Positions 21,394 through 33,278 of a stretch of 64,000 nucleotides of DNA are shown here, one piece after another. The notes beneath the pieces are model-generated. The model saw only the letters and a list, made by a program, of their open reading frames with translations. It searched no databases and was not told where the DNA came from. Position 1 is the first letter of the stretch, and every line of letters starts with the position of its first letter. Source of the stretch: Drechslera avenae (lineage: Eukaryota; Ascomycota; Dothideomycetes; Pleosporales; Pleosporaceae); NCBI GenBank assembly GCA_034640345.1, contig JAXRVH010000051.1, forward strand, positions 124,001 through 188,000, read 5' to 3'. Both the position numbers and the translations under genes were made by a program.

Positions 21394-24300
21394 TCATGCT
21401 ACCCCAACCTTGTTCAGACCCTTCAATGAACCCAAACTCAGTGCCAGGCCCTGCGACCGACTTCGTATACGTACAAATCCCGTGATCGGTCCATTGTCTC
21501 CTTCCTTTTCTATGCTCAAGTTGGCAAGCGCATCCTCACCTACGTCTTGTTAGTGGTGCAAAATTACTACGCCGACACCTGTCGCTTACCAAAAACACTC
21601 CTGGCATACAGATTCGCCGACAAGAACTGGCAGTCGCCCTTCATCGACGCTTCTGGAGTCAAGCAGCTCATGTTTGTGCATGCCATGAGTTGCTTCAGGA
21701 ACTCTCGCAACGTCTTGGCCTTTGAGTTGATGTTGACCTTGTTCTCCCATTCAAACTCGGTCCACATTGTTCGGAATTGCGTCTCTGTGCATTGTGCCGG
21801 CTTGATGTAGTCCATGATATCCACGTGGACATCGTTGAGGATGACTACGTTGGAATCCACACCCTTCTCACTGCATTTTCGTTAGCCAAGTCTGGATTTG
21901 ATCTTTTGATACAGGAGCCTTACCCTTCGTAAATGATGTTGCCGAAGATGACACCAGTATCGGTAGATGAGACTATACAAGTTAGCTTACGGAGCCAGCA
22001 TGCAACAACAACAACAACAAAAGACACTTACCCTTGATTGTCGCCTGAATGTTGATAAAGTCGTGGGGGCCAACGTTTTGTGTTGAAGGGCGCTCTACTA
22101 CCTTGAGATCTCCAAGCGTCGCAAACTCAATCGTGAGGTTTTGTAACGTCTCTGTTGTTTGATTTACGAGGAGCACGTCAAGTACAATGTCGAATTGGTG
22201 AACCTATCAAGTCAGTACATGTCTGGGACAGTAATCGAGAATAACACACCTTGACGTAAGCTTCAGCATATACTGAATCCGAAAATCCGGTTAGCTGTAC
22301 CACGCGGCTCAGTTTGGATGTGAGATCTTCGGTCGCCGTATCGCCTCCAGTAGCCCTTTCCAGATCCAGTTCAATCTCATCACTGCCATCTGAGTCCTTC
22401 TTCTTCAACTGGCGGATGTTGAACGAGTCATCGACATTGACAGCTGACTTTGCCTTCTCAGACGCTTCCTTGGCCGCTCGCTTCTTCTCTTCCGTCTGAA
22501 CCATGGTCCGGAAAGACTTCCGGGTGTCCTCTAGGAATACAGTCTCGAGCTCTTTTCTGTGCGAAAACTCGGACAGCGAGCGAACACAAGACATGATACG
22601 GTCAACCGAATCCTCATCGATGAACGTCTTGACAAACTGCGACTGACCAACACGGATGATGGAAATCATGATGAGCATCGCCTCGGCGCGAAGAGCATTC
22701 GTGCGTGCCGCATCCTGCGAGATCTCCCCGTGTCGCATGACAAGCTTCGTAAGAGTGCTAGATAGAACGGTGGCAAGGTAGTAGTCACCATCGAGAAGAA
22801 GTTGTCGTAGTGGGGGCTTCTGGGAGTTCTTGACTGCTTCCAGCTTCGCTTTGGCGGCAGCAGACGATGTGAGGGCGCTTTCTGTTGCGTAGGTACCGTC
22901 GGCGAGGACTTTTCGGGATCCAGTGGGAGCTGCTGCCTTTGCGTGTCCGTTGACTTGCTCAGCAGCATCCTTGCCCTCTGATGCATCGTCAAGTAACCTT
23001 TGCTCAGAGGCTAGTATGGGGATCTCGCCAAGTGATGATCGGATGCCCTTCCATGCGTCCCGAATGTCCTTGGCCTCTAGCGAAAACTCTCCAATGATCC
23101 AAAGTACTCCTCGGTAAACCTTGCCAGCGCGCACCTCACCAAGAGTCGAAACCAGGCGCTCGATGATGGAGGCCCGGAGATCGGGGAAGCGCTCTACCAC
23201 CTCTTTGACGAAGGAAATGACATCGACTGCAGATGCGTTACTGCTAACATCGGAGATGAAGTCCATGAGCGATCCAACAACGCTTGCGGCGACTTCAGGG
23301 AACTTGATGGCTGCAGAGTGTATAGAAGAGATGAGTAGCGACCTGTATTCGGGGTTCTTCTCGTACTGCTCGTCTACCGTCTTCATCAGCTCTTTTTTCA
23401 GGAGCAGGACGACCTCTTCAACATTCCTGCTCGAGATCATTTCCATTGCGATGCCAAGTGACTTTTTGCGTACATCCAAGTCGGTACTCGACAGAACACG
23501 AAGAATCTCCATTGTCAAATCATCAAGGACGCCTTCATTCTTATGCCGTAGTTGGTCAACCCGCTCCAGGACTATCAGCTTAACATTGTTATCCGGCTCC
23601 TTGATGGCCAGCTCTACAAACTTTGCTGCGGCTGCTTTGACAGCGACTGGGTTGCTTGTAAGGGTAGTGAGTGCATGTGCGGCTTCGTAGATGACGGTAG
23701 ACACCTGCGATTCGAGGAGATCGAAAATGAGGCGGAGGTATCGTGCCTTGTTCGAGGGGTTTACAATGGCATCCTTGCGGATGAACTCAAGCTCTGCGAG
23801 GAGAAGAAGCTCTTCGTGGTTGGGTATGGCGTCGAAAACAGTGCTTAAGTATTCCAGGGCCTTTTCGTGGCTCACCGAGACGAGGGCAGCGAATGCGTTG
23901 CGCTTGCACGTTGGGTCATTCTCGTCGTCGAGGAATGACACCAAAAGGTCGGGCGCATCTGGCATAAGCTCGGGGAGATGTGTAAAGATGGATGCGATGG
24001 CGAAAGTTGCGTTCTTTCGGACGTATGCGTGTCGGTGTGTGAGGCATTGGCGCACCGGTTCTGCGAGTGTCAGAATAAGTCGTGAGAAGCGTGTTTTCAT
24101 CTAACATACGTAGTAGTGGCTCTACGAGCTCTGCATCCCGAAGTTTGGTGCTTTTTGGTTGTCAGTGATAGTTAGATGATGGTGTTGGGGGGATAATATC
24201 CTACACGAAGCGCAATGTGTTTCCCCGAACGTATTCATTTGGCGCCTGCAAGTCGAAACGAATCGCATTACTATAGCAATATTAGTGGAAATGCTTGGTG

Positions 24301-24742
24301 ATGGCATGTTGTGTGCTTACCAAACCAATATCCACTCCTGGCGCAGCTTGCCTTGGGAGTCGTGCTTGGGGCACACCTCGAAGAAGAAGTACATGAGCTT
24401 CTTCAAGGGCTTGGACTTGCTGGGCATGACAAATCGGATAATGTGCATGAGCAGGCCGGTCTGGGGGTCGCCATTGAGCATAATCGAGAGGATCTTCTTC
24501 TGCAGAGCTGTCAGACGTCCACTGGCACCAAGGCGGGGCAGTTGCAATTGCTGGAGCGCACCATGGTCTCAATCTTTTGCTCATCGCTACCCTTTTCCAG
24601 AGCATTCTTCAAATCGTTCTGTGCTGGTATGTCGGCCGCATTGTCCTGGTGCACCTGTTGGTCCCCGTCAGCCTCCTGCAGCTCTCTCGACACTGCCAGG
24701 TGTCCGTACCAGACTGTACGAGTTCTCGAGGAAAGTCGCCAT
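21394..24742 (-). CDS. SEC26: Coatomer subunit beta (COPI)
   Basis: The beta subunit of the COPI coat, which drives Golgi-to-ER and intra-Golgi vesicle budding. About ten exons are needed. The start is MATFLENSYSL/VHQDNAADIPAQND, and the short 5' exons hold ILSIMLNGDP, MHIIRFVMPSKSKPLKKLMYF and NAIRFDLQAPNEYVRGN. A large exon (24.07-22.25 kb) encodes the HEAT/armadillo trunk, beginning CLTHRHAYVRKNATFAIAS. Small 3' exons encode the appendage: QFDIVLDVLLVNQTTETLQNL, VILNDVHVDIMDYI and the end, GPITGFVRIRSRSQGLALSL. The N-terminal region is split by at least five introns, and I placed each boundary by reading frame and known coatomer sequence. The protein looks complete. It is divergent with Mago, about 480 bp apart. 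Confidence 0.95.
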
Positions 24743-25219
24743 GATGGCCGTCTATGTCAGGTATGCAGCTTGCTCGGGCTATATTCTATCCAGCCGCAAT
24801 GGCGTGGGTCGCGCGACGGCCGGGAGCCCTCAATGCCCGTCGTGTCCAGAATAAGTGGGATGCTACGTGTAGTGTGACCGAGGTGGGCGGTTGCGAGGTT
24901 TCGGGGCTTGGGTGCAGTGGCAGCCCGGTAGAGGTGGAAGAATGGGACACGGGTGTCCTAGGCGGAGAGCTGGCTTCTTTGCTTTGGTGGTGGTCGGGCG
25001 CCGACTTGATCGTGTTTATGTCCAGGTGTCTGCTCGAGAAATGGCCCTGCCCAGGACCGCTCTCGCTAAGCCTGCAGGGGTCTACCGCCGAAGATCGTGA
25101 ACTCACGGCCGCCTGAACATTAACATTGACCTTGACATTGGCATTATCAACGCGTACGCGATCAATCACTCGACTACCACCATCACGCCGCTGAGCATAG
25201 GCGACACGTATTCTTCACC
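24743..25219. promoter_or_regulatory. Shared divergent promoter of coatomer beta and Mago
   Basis: 477 bp separate the two outward-facing start codons, so both promoters must lie here. Several short CATTAAC/TTGACA-like direct repeats occur near 25115-25145. No known factor site was recognised with confidence. Confidence 0.45.
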
Positions 25220-25992
25220 ATGAGTACCAACGAGCCGTTTTACCTGCGATACTAGTATGAAGACCTATTGGCGCTCCAGCACGTGCTTGTAACTGACATG
25301 AGCGCAGCTCCGGTCACCAGGGTCGGTTCGGACACGAGTTCTTGGGTCAGTGACATTGAAATCGTGAAGAATTAGAAAACGGCCAGAATATCTGACTCCA
25401 GAGCAGAATTCGACTTTCGTGTTCTGGGAGATGGCCGCAGCGCATCTGCCCGTTATGCAAACAACTCCAACTACCGCAACGACTCGCTCATCCGGAAAGA
25501 GAGTACGAAGCTTGTTCGCATGATGTCCTACACTACTAACAGCTTCAGTGTGCGTCAGCGATGTCTTGGTAGCCGAAATCAAGCGCATTGTCAAGGAGAG
25601 TGAAATCCTTAAGTATGTCCCCAAGTACGAGTTCCTCGACGAACTCTCTACTAACCCCATCCAGGGAGGACGACACCAAATGGCCCCAGAAGAACAAGGA
25701 TGGCCGTCAGGAGCTCGAGATCCGGTTGGGCAGCGAGCACATCTCGTTTGAGGTAGGCTCTTCACCGTGCTTTTCGTTTTTGTCCTACTCACAGTATCAG
25801 ACTGCAAAGATCGGCTCGCTACAGGACGTATCAGACTCGGCCGACCCAGAAGGCCTTCGCGTTTTCTACTACCTCGTCCAGGACCTGAAAGCTTTGGTCT
25901 TTTCCCTAATTTCACTTCACTTCAAGGCAAGTGCGCGTTTCATATATGCCACGTTGGTCATACTTATTGTCGTCCAGATCAAGCCAATCTAA
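25220..25992 (+). CDS. Mago nashi (exon-junction-complex core)
   Basis: Mago pairs with Y14 in the exon junction complex deposited on spliced mRNAs. The protein is cut by six short introns. Exons read MSTNEPFYLRYY, SGHQGRFGHEFLE, FDFR..RYANNSNYRNDSLIRKE, CVSDVLVAEIKRIVKESEILK, EDDTKWPQKNKDGRQELEIR and TAKIGSLQDV..DPEGLRVFYYLVQDLKALVFSL. A 15-nt last exon adds IKPI and the stop. These match animal and fungal Mago almost throughout, except a slightly longer loop (VLGDGRSASA) where animals have PDGKL. The last intron, 25927-25977, is GC-AG (AAG/GCAAGT). The protein is about 155-160 aa. The gene's fragmentation explains why no long open frame is visible. Confidence 0.92.
25927..25977 (+). other. 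GC-AG intron before the 15-nt last exon of Mago
   Basis: CACTTCAAG/GCAAGTGCG ... CGTCCAG/ATCAAGCCAATCTAA. Splicing is required to produce the invariant FKIKPI C-terminus. Without it the frame reads on through hydrophobic, unrelated codons. Confidence 0.8.
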
Positions 25993-26621
25993 ATTATACG
26001 TAACCGAGAGTGGCGCCATGCGGGAAAACTACCTTGACGAAAAGAACGTCGGCGCAGCCACAGCACCATGGTAGTTTCGTGGTGGAAAGATGCAAAAGCA
26101 CGGCGTCCAGAGTATGCTGGAGGAACAAAATCCTTCCTACAGCGGGTGCCACTCCATCTATCAAAGCGCCGGTGGCGGCCGAAAGTCGACGTGCTAAACG
26201 CATAAGCGGGGATCGGAGCATTCTAATCAAAGGCAGCCAGCAACAGCCGTTTGGAGTCTCGAGCAGTCGAGGATCAACCATGGAAGACAGGGCATGTCCT
26301 CGAATCTATCAATATATCCATACCAGTTCGGGCTAAGCAGTCAGTGAGACCATATCGGCCATGAGCTTCTCATCTGTCAGCCCCCCGTGTCATACCACGT
26401 GAGGCTAGCGTCTTTCCCCGCGTAAGTGCAGCCCTCAGCGACCCACTCAAGGCCTCGACACCGCCGCCGAGTCCAAACCATCCTTCCAACATGCATACAT
26501 CTTACCGCCACCACTTTTGACCCCTTGACTCTTGCTGTAACTGTCCCTTTATCCTTCGTTTCGTCCCATGTGTAATCAACCCGCACCTTCCTGGTGATTT
26601 CCCCACACCGACCCACCGACC
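25993..26621. other. Intergenic between Mago and GID4
   Basis: Only short frames occur and no gene is recognised. It should hold the Mago 3' UTR and the GID4 promoter; the last 100 bp are C/T-rich. Confidence 0.5.
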
Positions 26622-27775
26622 ATGCCGACGCCCGATGATGCCATTGTCTCGCCAGTGGAGCATGAGGACATGAATGCCCGTACAACTTGCCCGCCAGACG
26701 AGTCGCGCAGTGGTGATGGACGCGCATTGAACGAGCTGCGGCATTCCAGCCACGACAGCAATGCCACCCATGTGGCCCATGTCCCTACGCAGCTGCCAAC
26801 TCCACCGCCCCAAGACTGTCCAGAGCACGCGCAGACACCCGCCGATAGCCACACCAAACCCTCGGGTGCCGACATAGAAACGCCGAACAGGGACATTCCT
26901 ACGCCCATGACCGCGACAGACGACGGTACCGAGGAGCAGCGCACATCCCAGGCCTCGCCGCTCACCGCGACTGCACCAGTTTCGCTACTTGCCCATCACC
27001 TATCGTCACCCTTCCCGGCGCACAGGGTACGTTATTGCAAGGCTCATGCCACACAACATGCGCCATGAGTTTTGCTGACAGTAATTTAGTTTCTGCCAAG
27101 TTCGTCTTCGTCCCTCCTACGACCCGGCAGCCGCTTTGTAGGCACTCAAACCTCGGACCGCCAAAAATACGAAGTTGAGGTGGAGATCAAGAATGTGGAC
27201 ATGCGCGAATCCTTCATGTGCGGATTCCTGCGCATCAAAGGTGTGTGCACTTGTTTGCGATACAGCCATCTTTGAACGCAGCAGACTAAAGCTCTTACAG
27301 GATTAACAGAAGATCACCCAAGTCTGACGACATATTTCGAGGGCGAGATCATCGGAAGCAAATACACCTTCATTACACAACATCCGGAATGGGGCTCCAA
27401 CGAGAAGGTCGACCGGCAACACTGGGCCAGATTCCCTGCATACAAGCCGCTGTCAAAATACTCGTCGCGTCCGGAACTGGTAACCAAGGACTGGATGCAG
27501 AAGGAGCATCTCTTCATGCGCTGGAAAGAGTATTTTCTGGTGCCAGACCACCGCGTCCGCACAATAAGCGGGGCAAGCTTCGAGGGCTTTTACTACATTT
27601 GCTTCAACCAGGTCTCTGGTGGCATTGAAGGCATCTATTTTCACGCCAAAAGCGAGAAGTGAGTGTGGCGCCCTGTGCATGCCAATGAATGTACTAACTT
27701 GGGTTCAGGTTCCAGAAGCTAGAGCTAGAACACGTCCAGGACTTTGGGTGTCAGGGCGCGATTGAATTTCGATAA
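26622..27775 (+). CDS. GID4: GID4/Vid24 substrate receptor of the GID E3 ligase
   Basis: The receptor that recognises Pro/N-degron substrates, such as gluconeogenic enzymes, for the GID/CTLH ubiquitin ligase. Four exons join in frame: 26622-27026, 27090-27240, 27301-27658 and 27709-27775, giving 326 aa. The first ~130 residues are a low-complexity Pro/Thr/Ser/His-rich tail. The beta-barrel follows with SSSLLRPGSRFVGTQTSDRQ, YEVEVEIKNVDMRESFMCG, LTEDHPSLTTYFEGEIIG, HWARFPAYKPL, FMRWKEYFLVPDHRV, ISGASFEGFYYICFNQ and GIYFHAKSEK, ending GCQGAIEFR. All diagnostic blocks of the Vid24 domain are present. Confidence 0.95.
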
Positions 27776-28163
27776 TATTGATGATTGCACGATTTGGCAT
27801 ACTGTAAGGACTTAGCATTTGGGCGCAACCAGGCAGGGATTGAGTTATTCGTATCGTATATTCTTCCATATGCAGTGTGCGATGAGGCTGTAGGAATAGA
27901 TGGACCAAGGTTCCTGAGACATTCAGGCTATTACGTCATTTCGTGGCCCGTATCTCACATGTGTGCACCGTTGCGCGACGGCTGTGCTCCTCCACATCTC
28001 GTGGACCAGCAGCCCTGGAGCTAGTGAAAAAGCTTGATCCACATCAGCCTCGCTTCGTGATACCAAACCTACTGTACCATTACCTCAGCACCTGCATCTC
28101 CCAGACCCTTGGCTCTGAACTTTGTTTTCTCAACCCTTGCACTGCATACGTATCCAAGGCACG

Positions 28164-29169
28164 ATGCCCGGCGAACCCGCAAAGCGCACAAGGCGCGAAG
28201 AGTACAAGAAGTCTTTGCAAACGGACGAGCAAAATGCGGCACTACCAAAGAAGAAATTCTACAGGCAGCGCGCCCATGCTAATCCCTTTTCGGACCACTC
28301 TCTCACATAGTAAGATGCTGTTACCTGTATCCCAGGGAGGGGGTTTACTAAAACGAAGCAGCCCAAGGAGTCCTGCAGACATGGACTGGGCCAGTCTATA
28401 CCCAATGTACGCCAAGCGCCAGCAGCAAGAGTCGGGAGATGCACAGAATAAGTCACATGACGCAAACGAGAAAGAGCAACGGGACACGAAAGCCATCTCG
28501 AAGAATGTTGAGATTGCAGATATCGGATGTGGGTTTGGTGGGTTGCTCTTCGCACTGGCCCCCAAGTTCCCCGATACATTGATGCTCGGTGCGTTGTCCT
28601 CAAACTATGGCATCGATCCAAAATCCCAATCCCGCACCACTAACCTTGTGCCAGGCATGGAAATCCGTACCTCTGTTACAGAGTACGTACAAGAAAAAGT
28701 CCGCGCGCTCCGCGTCCAAAACGCAGCAACACAAGGCTTCCAAAATGCATCCTGCATTCGCGCCAACACGATGAAATTCCTTCCCAACTTCTTCCAAAAG
28801 GGCCAACTCTCCAAAATCTTTCTCTGCTTCCCAGACCCGCACTTCAAGCAGCGCAAGCACAAAGCGCGCATCGTGTCGTACACGCTCAACTCGGAGTATG
28901 CATACGTACTCCGGCCGGGCGGTGTCGTGTATACGATTACCGACGTGCAAGATCTGCACGAGTGGATGAAGGGGCATTTTGAGAAGCATCCCAGTTTTGA
29001 ACGGGTGGAGAGGGAGTTTGAGGAGGGGATTGGCGAGGATGGCGAGGGCATGGATGAGTGTGTTAAGGCGATGAGGGTAGAGACTGAAGAGGGGAAGAAG
29101 GTGGAGAGGAATAAAGGGTTGAAGTTTGTGGCATGCTTTCGTCGGGTCGAGGACCCGGCATGGCCCTGA
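28164..29169 (+). CDS. TRM8: tRNA (guanine-N7-)-methyltransferase, catalytic subunit
   Basis: It methylates G46 of tRNAs using S-adenosylmethionine, with partner Trm82 (METTL1-WDR4 in animals). Exons 28164-28309, 28362-28588 and 28655-29169 give 295 aa. The start MPGEPAKRTRREEYKKS is the usual basic N-terminus. The AdoMet site reads VEIADIGCGFGGLLFALAPK. MLG/MEIRTSVTEYVQEKVRALR spans intron 2, and FLCFPDPHFKQRKHKARIVS is the family's PDPH motif. Intron 2 (28589-28654) is 66 nt, has no stop and stays in frame. Retaining it would insert 22 residues between LG and MEIR. Known homologues have no such insert, so splicing is assumed. Confidence 0.94.
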
Positions 29170-29299
29170 TAGGCTTTGATGCAGAGGAGATATGTGTATG
29201 TGGTTAATGTTCAAGAATCACTACGAATAGCAAAAGACATGATTTATACATCTTAGCACCAAAACATCAGTGCATCCGTGATTTATTGTAAGCTTTTTT

Positions 29300-30673
29300 T
29301 TACAACTTTGGGAACCTGACCCTTAAGAACTGGTTCGGCCAGGCAACATCAAGGCCCAACTGCCATGCCACCTTGAGCACCCATTCAGGCTCTCTCAAGA
29401 ATTGTCTTGCGACCAAAACCACATCGGCCATGGGTTCCTTTCCCTCTGTGAGCTTGACTGCAGCTTCGGCTTCCTTTGCGAGTTCCGCACCACCCGCTTG
29501 GACAATATCCCGCGCTTGCTCGGCTTCAGTGATGAGGCCCACAGCGCCAATGAATAAACTCTGGTTATCCTGCTTGATGGCAGCACGGATCTGAGCAGCG
29601 ATCTTAATCTGATAGTCTTTGGATTCAAACATGTTGATCCGCTGGTCGGGATTGTTGCCTCCACTGCTCACGTCCAGGAGGTCTACACCCAAGCCCGGAA
29701 GCAGCTTTGCGAGACGAATGGAGCTCTCAACATCCCAGGATCCGTATTTCTTTCCCCTGTCCGTCTCTTCCATCCATTCCGTGGAGCTGATGCGGAGGTA
29801 CAGTGGCATGCTCTCCGGGATGACGGCTCGAATAGCAGTGATGATGTCGACGAGGATGCGGATTCGGTTCTCAAACGAACCGCCATACTTGTCGTTCCGC
29901 TGGTTACTCACCGGGCTGAGGAACTGATGGATCAAATAACCATGCGCGGCATGAATCTCAATCACATCCACACCCGCTCTAACGGCTCTGTATGCCGCAG
30001 CCGCCCAATCCCGCACCAAGTCTTCAATCTCCTTTTCACTGAGAGCGCGCGGCGCCCAATACCCGCTGCTCTCGTCCTCTGCCGCCTTTCCATCCCACGC
30101 CCACTCCTGCCCGCCCATGGGCCCCACAACATTCTCGGGCCATCCGTCCGCGCCCTCATCCGCCTTGACGCTCACCTTGCGCTTTCCGTCCTGTGTCTTT
30201 TGCGCGCCGGCAACCCACGGCGCGCACGTACTCGCCTTACGCCCAGCATGCGCTAATTGAATCCCGCACTGCGCACCCTGACTCTTTATGAAGTCTGCGA
30301 CGCGAGCAAGGGCGGGGATTTGCGCATCAGTCCATAGTCCAGGGCAGTTTGGCGATATGCGCCCGTTTGCTTGGACACCGGTCGCTTCGATGAAGACAAG
30401 GCCTGCACCTTTGAGCGCGTAGTGGCCGAGGGTTGCAATGTGGTAGTCTGTTAGGGCGCCTGTGGTGGGACCTGAGGAGGCGGTGCTGTATTGGCACATG
30501 GGCGCTACTTGGATGCGGTTGCGGAGCGTGGTGCCGCGGATGGTGAGCGGGGTGAAGAGTGTAGGTACGGCATTTTGGGGGTTGGTGGCTGTTGGGGTGC
30601 CGGGGCTGGTGATGTGTTTGGGGGTGTAGTAGGGTATGTCAGGGACGCCGTGGTTGTAGGCTTCTGATGGCAT
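29300..30673 (-). CDS. NADH:flavin oxidoreductase / Old Yellow Enzyme family (YqjM-like)
   Basis: An FMN-dependent ene-reductase-type TIM barrel of 457 aa without introns. It begins with a ~35-residue leader, then TLFTPLTIRGTTLRNRIQVAPMCQYS, the OYE start with the Cys seen in the YqjM class. HAGRKAS, the catalytic-region HAAHGYLIHQFLSPVSNQR (two substrate-binding His), YGGSFENRIRILVDI and LRISSTEW follow. GLITEAEQA and VLVARQFLREPEWV close the phosphate-binding side. The substrate is unknown; these enzymes reduce activated C=C bonds. It is convergent with Trm8, only about 130 bp between stops. A basic tail (RVRFPKL) ends the protein. Confidence 0.94.
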   Translation of the reverse strand: MPSEAYNHGVPDIPYYTPKHITSPGTPTATNPQNAVPTLFTPLTIRGTTLRNRIQVAPMCQYSTASSGPTTGALTDYHIATLGHYALKGAGLVFIEATGVQANGRISPNCPGLWTDAQIPALARVADFIKSQGAQCGIQLAHAGRKASTCAPWVAGAQKTQDGKRKVSVKADEGADGWPENVVGPMGGQEWAWDGKAAEDESSGYWAPRALSEKEIEDLVRDWAAAAYRAVRAGVDVIEIHAAHGYLIHQFLSPVSNQRNDKYGGSFENRIRILVDIITAIRAVIPESMPLYLRISSTEWMEETDRGKKYGSWDVESSIRLAKLLPGLGVDLLDVSSGGNNPDQRINMFESKDYQIKIAAQIRAAIKQDNQSLFIGAVGLITEAEQARDIVQAGGAELAKEAEAAVKLTEGKEPMADVVLVARQFLREPEWVLKVAWQLGLDVAWPNQFLRVRFPKL

Positions 30674-31353
30674 TGTTGGCGGTTCTTAGGAGGAATTGTG
30701 TGGCGAGATTTGCTCATAGAGGAGACTTGGGCTTTATATAGGTGTCATTTTTTTTAGCCTGAGCATGTGAGACTGGATTGATAATGCATGGAGTTTGTCG
30801 TTGATTTGTAAGTAGGTACCCAATTGTGGATTAGATACGGTAATTTGCCGAGGTATAGCATACATTTCCACTTGCCTGAATGAGCAAGTGCCACTGTCTT
30901 TTTCGGGGTATAGAGGTATGATGATCTTCTAAAGCATCTGAAGGTTAAAGGTAAGTGAGTACAACTGCCTGTTCTTCTCTAGGTTAGTTGCTAGCATCCA
31001 TTCGTCTCGAATCTGGATTGCGGGTCAATAGTGGAGACAAACTCTTGTGTATGCCTCGTCAAAGCTTCCTCAATACGACGGCGATGTTGGAGTCGGCATG
31101 CTTGGATATTCTCACTGACACTCTAGGCATGATAGTAAAACGGTCCATGGAATGCTTACCCAGGCGTGGGCGCGTCTCAGATGTCATGTGCTGTTTGTGA
31201 CGTCATTCAATGTTGCCGTACCATAAAGTAGCCAAACGCTCCAGTGGCACTCATCAGCATCCATCTACACTACACTCTTCCAAACCTCATTCTAAACTAC
31301 CTGCATACATAAACACCCAAGAAATAGCCACATAGTGTTAAATACTTTACATC
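30674..31353. other. Divergent promoter region of the OYE and CsbD-like genes
   Basis: 680 bp between two outward-facing starts. The last ~80 bp before the CsbD-like ATG are C/A/T-rich with CATACATAAACACC. No additional gene was found. Confidence 0.5.
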
Positions 31354-31695
31354 ATGTCCGCCGCACCAAACCAGCCCGGCCTCGTCGCTAGTCACGCTCA
31401 GTACGTCAAGGGCGCTGCTGAGGTGAGTACCAGCCCTACTATACTAGAATATGGTTGCTGCACTAGGAAACATGTATTGACGGTCTTGTAGGAAACGATT
31501 GGCAATGTGACTGGCAGCGAGCCGTGGAAATCTTCTGGTGTACAGGACAAAGAGCAGGCTGTGGACGCGATGAAGGCGGCATCAGCGAACCGCGACCCGA
31601 GCCAGCAGGGGATGGGCGGTATTGAGGAGAAGGCGGGGAATTTGGTGGGATGTGAGGGCATGCAGAAAGAGGGTGCCGAGAGCAAGAAGCAGTAG
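31354..31695 (+). CDS. CsbD-like small stress protein
   Basis: A 90-aa hydrophilic protein from exons 31354-31422 and 31492-31695 (69-nt intron with GTGAGT donor). It starts MSAAPNQPGLVASHAQYVKG. The pattern KGAAEETIGNVTGSEPWKSSG and GGIEEKAGNLVGCEGMQKEG repeats the G-x(2)-E-x(2)-G-N-x(2)-G motif of CsbD-type proteins. In fungi these are common, often stress-induced, and of unknown biochemical role. It is probably a disordered or helical cytosolic protein. The single Cys is near the C-terminus. Confidence 0.82.
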
Positions 31696-32007
31696 GCGTA
31701 TATGGTGGTTACTGTGTATTTCATATTTGGAGGTAGTGCTTTACATCTATGACATACAAGAGCGATTACGAAGTGACAAGACGCAACCCATGTCAGCTGT
31801 GCTTGTCTGATGCAGGTACGCGCAGGGTTGGATTGTGAGAGTGCTTGGTTCGGAGGGGGAAGAGAGCCGGGATGAGCACGGCCCGTGCCAGACAGAACAA
31901 GGTCTTGCGAGGTCGGGACAAGGTACTGCGTGCATATACATGACCCTCGCATCGCTGTCGCTACCATACAACCAACTACCACGCGAAGAAATCACTAGAC
32001 AATCGAC

Positions 32008-33051
32008 ATGGCGCCTCCGATTCGCGCGCGCTCGACTAAGAGAGAGCACTTTGCAGAGCAATTCCTTAAGCTCAAAACGTCCGTATACCAGGACAGCTTG
32101 CGACCGGCCGCCGTGTCGTCGTCGCACTACATCCGCTCAATATCGTGGAACGCGTCGGGCACGTTTATCGCAACGGGCGCGGCAGATAAGACGCTGCGGA
32201 TTTGGAACCCCGAGAAGACAAACGTAAAGAACTCGACCGAGCTGCGTGCGCCTGGCGCAACCGCCGGAAGCAGTCTCGAGCGCGTGGCATTCCACCCGGT
32301 CAACGAGAATGAGCTGGCCAGCTGCGGCACAGATGGTATGGTCAGGTTCTGGGATATACGCACCAAGGCGAGTGTAGGCGGTGTCGAGGTTGGCGAGATG
32401 CCATTTACTCTGGCTTGGACGCCAGATGGCAGCGAGATTGTGGCGGGAAGAAAGGTGACAACAGGCCCATTGTAAAGTTTTATGGGCGAGAGGCTGACTT
32501 GTTTTCAGGACAACCTCCTAGTTAGAATTGATCGGGCAGCGCTCAGCGTCGTGTCTGAACATCGCCAACCGCTGCAGACGAACCAGTGCGTCTTTGACTG
32601 GTCTGGTGGCCATCTCTACTCGACCGCTGGCGATGGGAGCGTCAGGGTTCTCCGCTATCCCTCGTTTGAGAATGCGCTTACACTCAATGCCCACACCTCG
32701 GCCTGCTACGCCGTATCCATGTCACCGAGTGGCGAGTACCTGGCAGCTGGCGGCGGCGACGCGCTCGTTTCGCTGTGGGACACGCAAGAGTGGATATGCG
32801 TACGGACGCTAGAGCTGACAGGAGGGCTCGTCAAGACGGTCGATTTTTCCTTTGATGGAAGCTACATCACGGCCGGCTCCGACGACAAGGAAGAAAAGAA
32901 GATACGCATTGCACATGTCGAGACTGGAGAGATTGTGTGCAGCATCGATGTCGCAACACCATCGGCGCATGTCGCATGGCACCCGTGTCGATACACACTA
33001 GCCTACTCGGCGGACAACCAGGGATTGAAGATTATAGGAGCCATGGGTTGA
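32008..33051 (+). CDS. TEX1: THO complex subunit Tex1/THOC3 (WD40)
   Basis: A WD40 beta-propeller subunit of the THO/TREX complex, coupling transcription to mRNA export. Exons 32008-32454 and 32509-33051 give 329 aa. It starts MAPPIRARSTKREHFAEQF. Repeats are visible as HYIRSISWNASGTFIATGAADKTLRIW, LERVAFHPVNENELASCGTDGMVRFWD, FTLAWTPDGSEIVAGRK, NQCVFDWSGGHLYSTAGDGSVRVL, SACYAVSMSPSGEYLAAGGGDALVSLWD and LVKTVDFSFDGSYITAGSDD, with a last HVAWHPCRYTLAYSADN. The QCVFDW and AHVAWHP segments fit THOC3 better than generic WD40 proteins. Confidence 0.9.
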
Positions 33052-33278
33052 CCAAGCGCTCTACAGAAGAAAGAACCTGCCCATGCACATATGATACCCG
33101 TTGATTTCGAATCCCACGCTTCTCCGTCCATCTACCGCCGTCCACGTCCCGCCCGTGACGCAATCGTGTCGCTTGAATTCGGCATAGCAAACCACCAACT
33201 CGTACCTTGTTTCCGTAGAAGCTGCCGTCGTCCAAGGACTCGAATTTCTGCCACCCTATCTGCACCAAATCTATTACC

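Noticed and set aside
33090..33125. TTCGAATCCCACG, resembling a tRNA T arm
   Set aside because: No matching acceptor, D or anticodon stems can be drawn around it.
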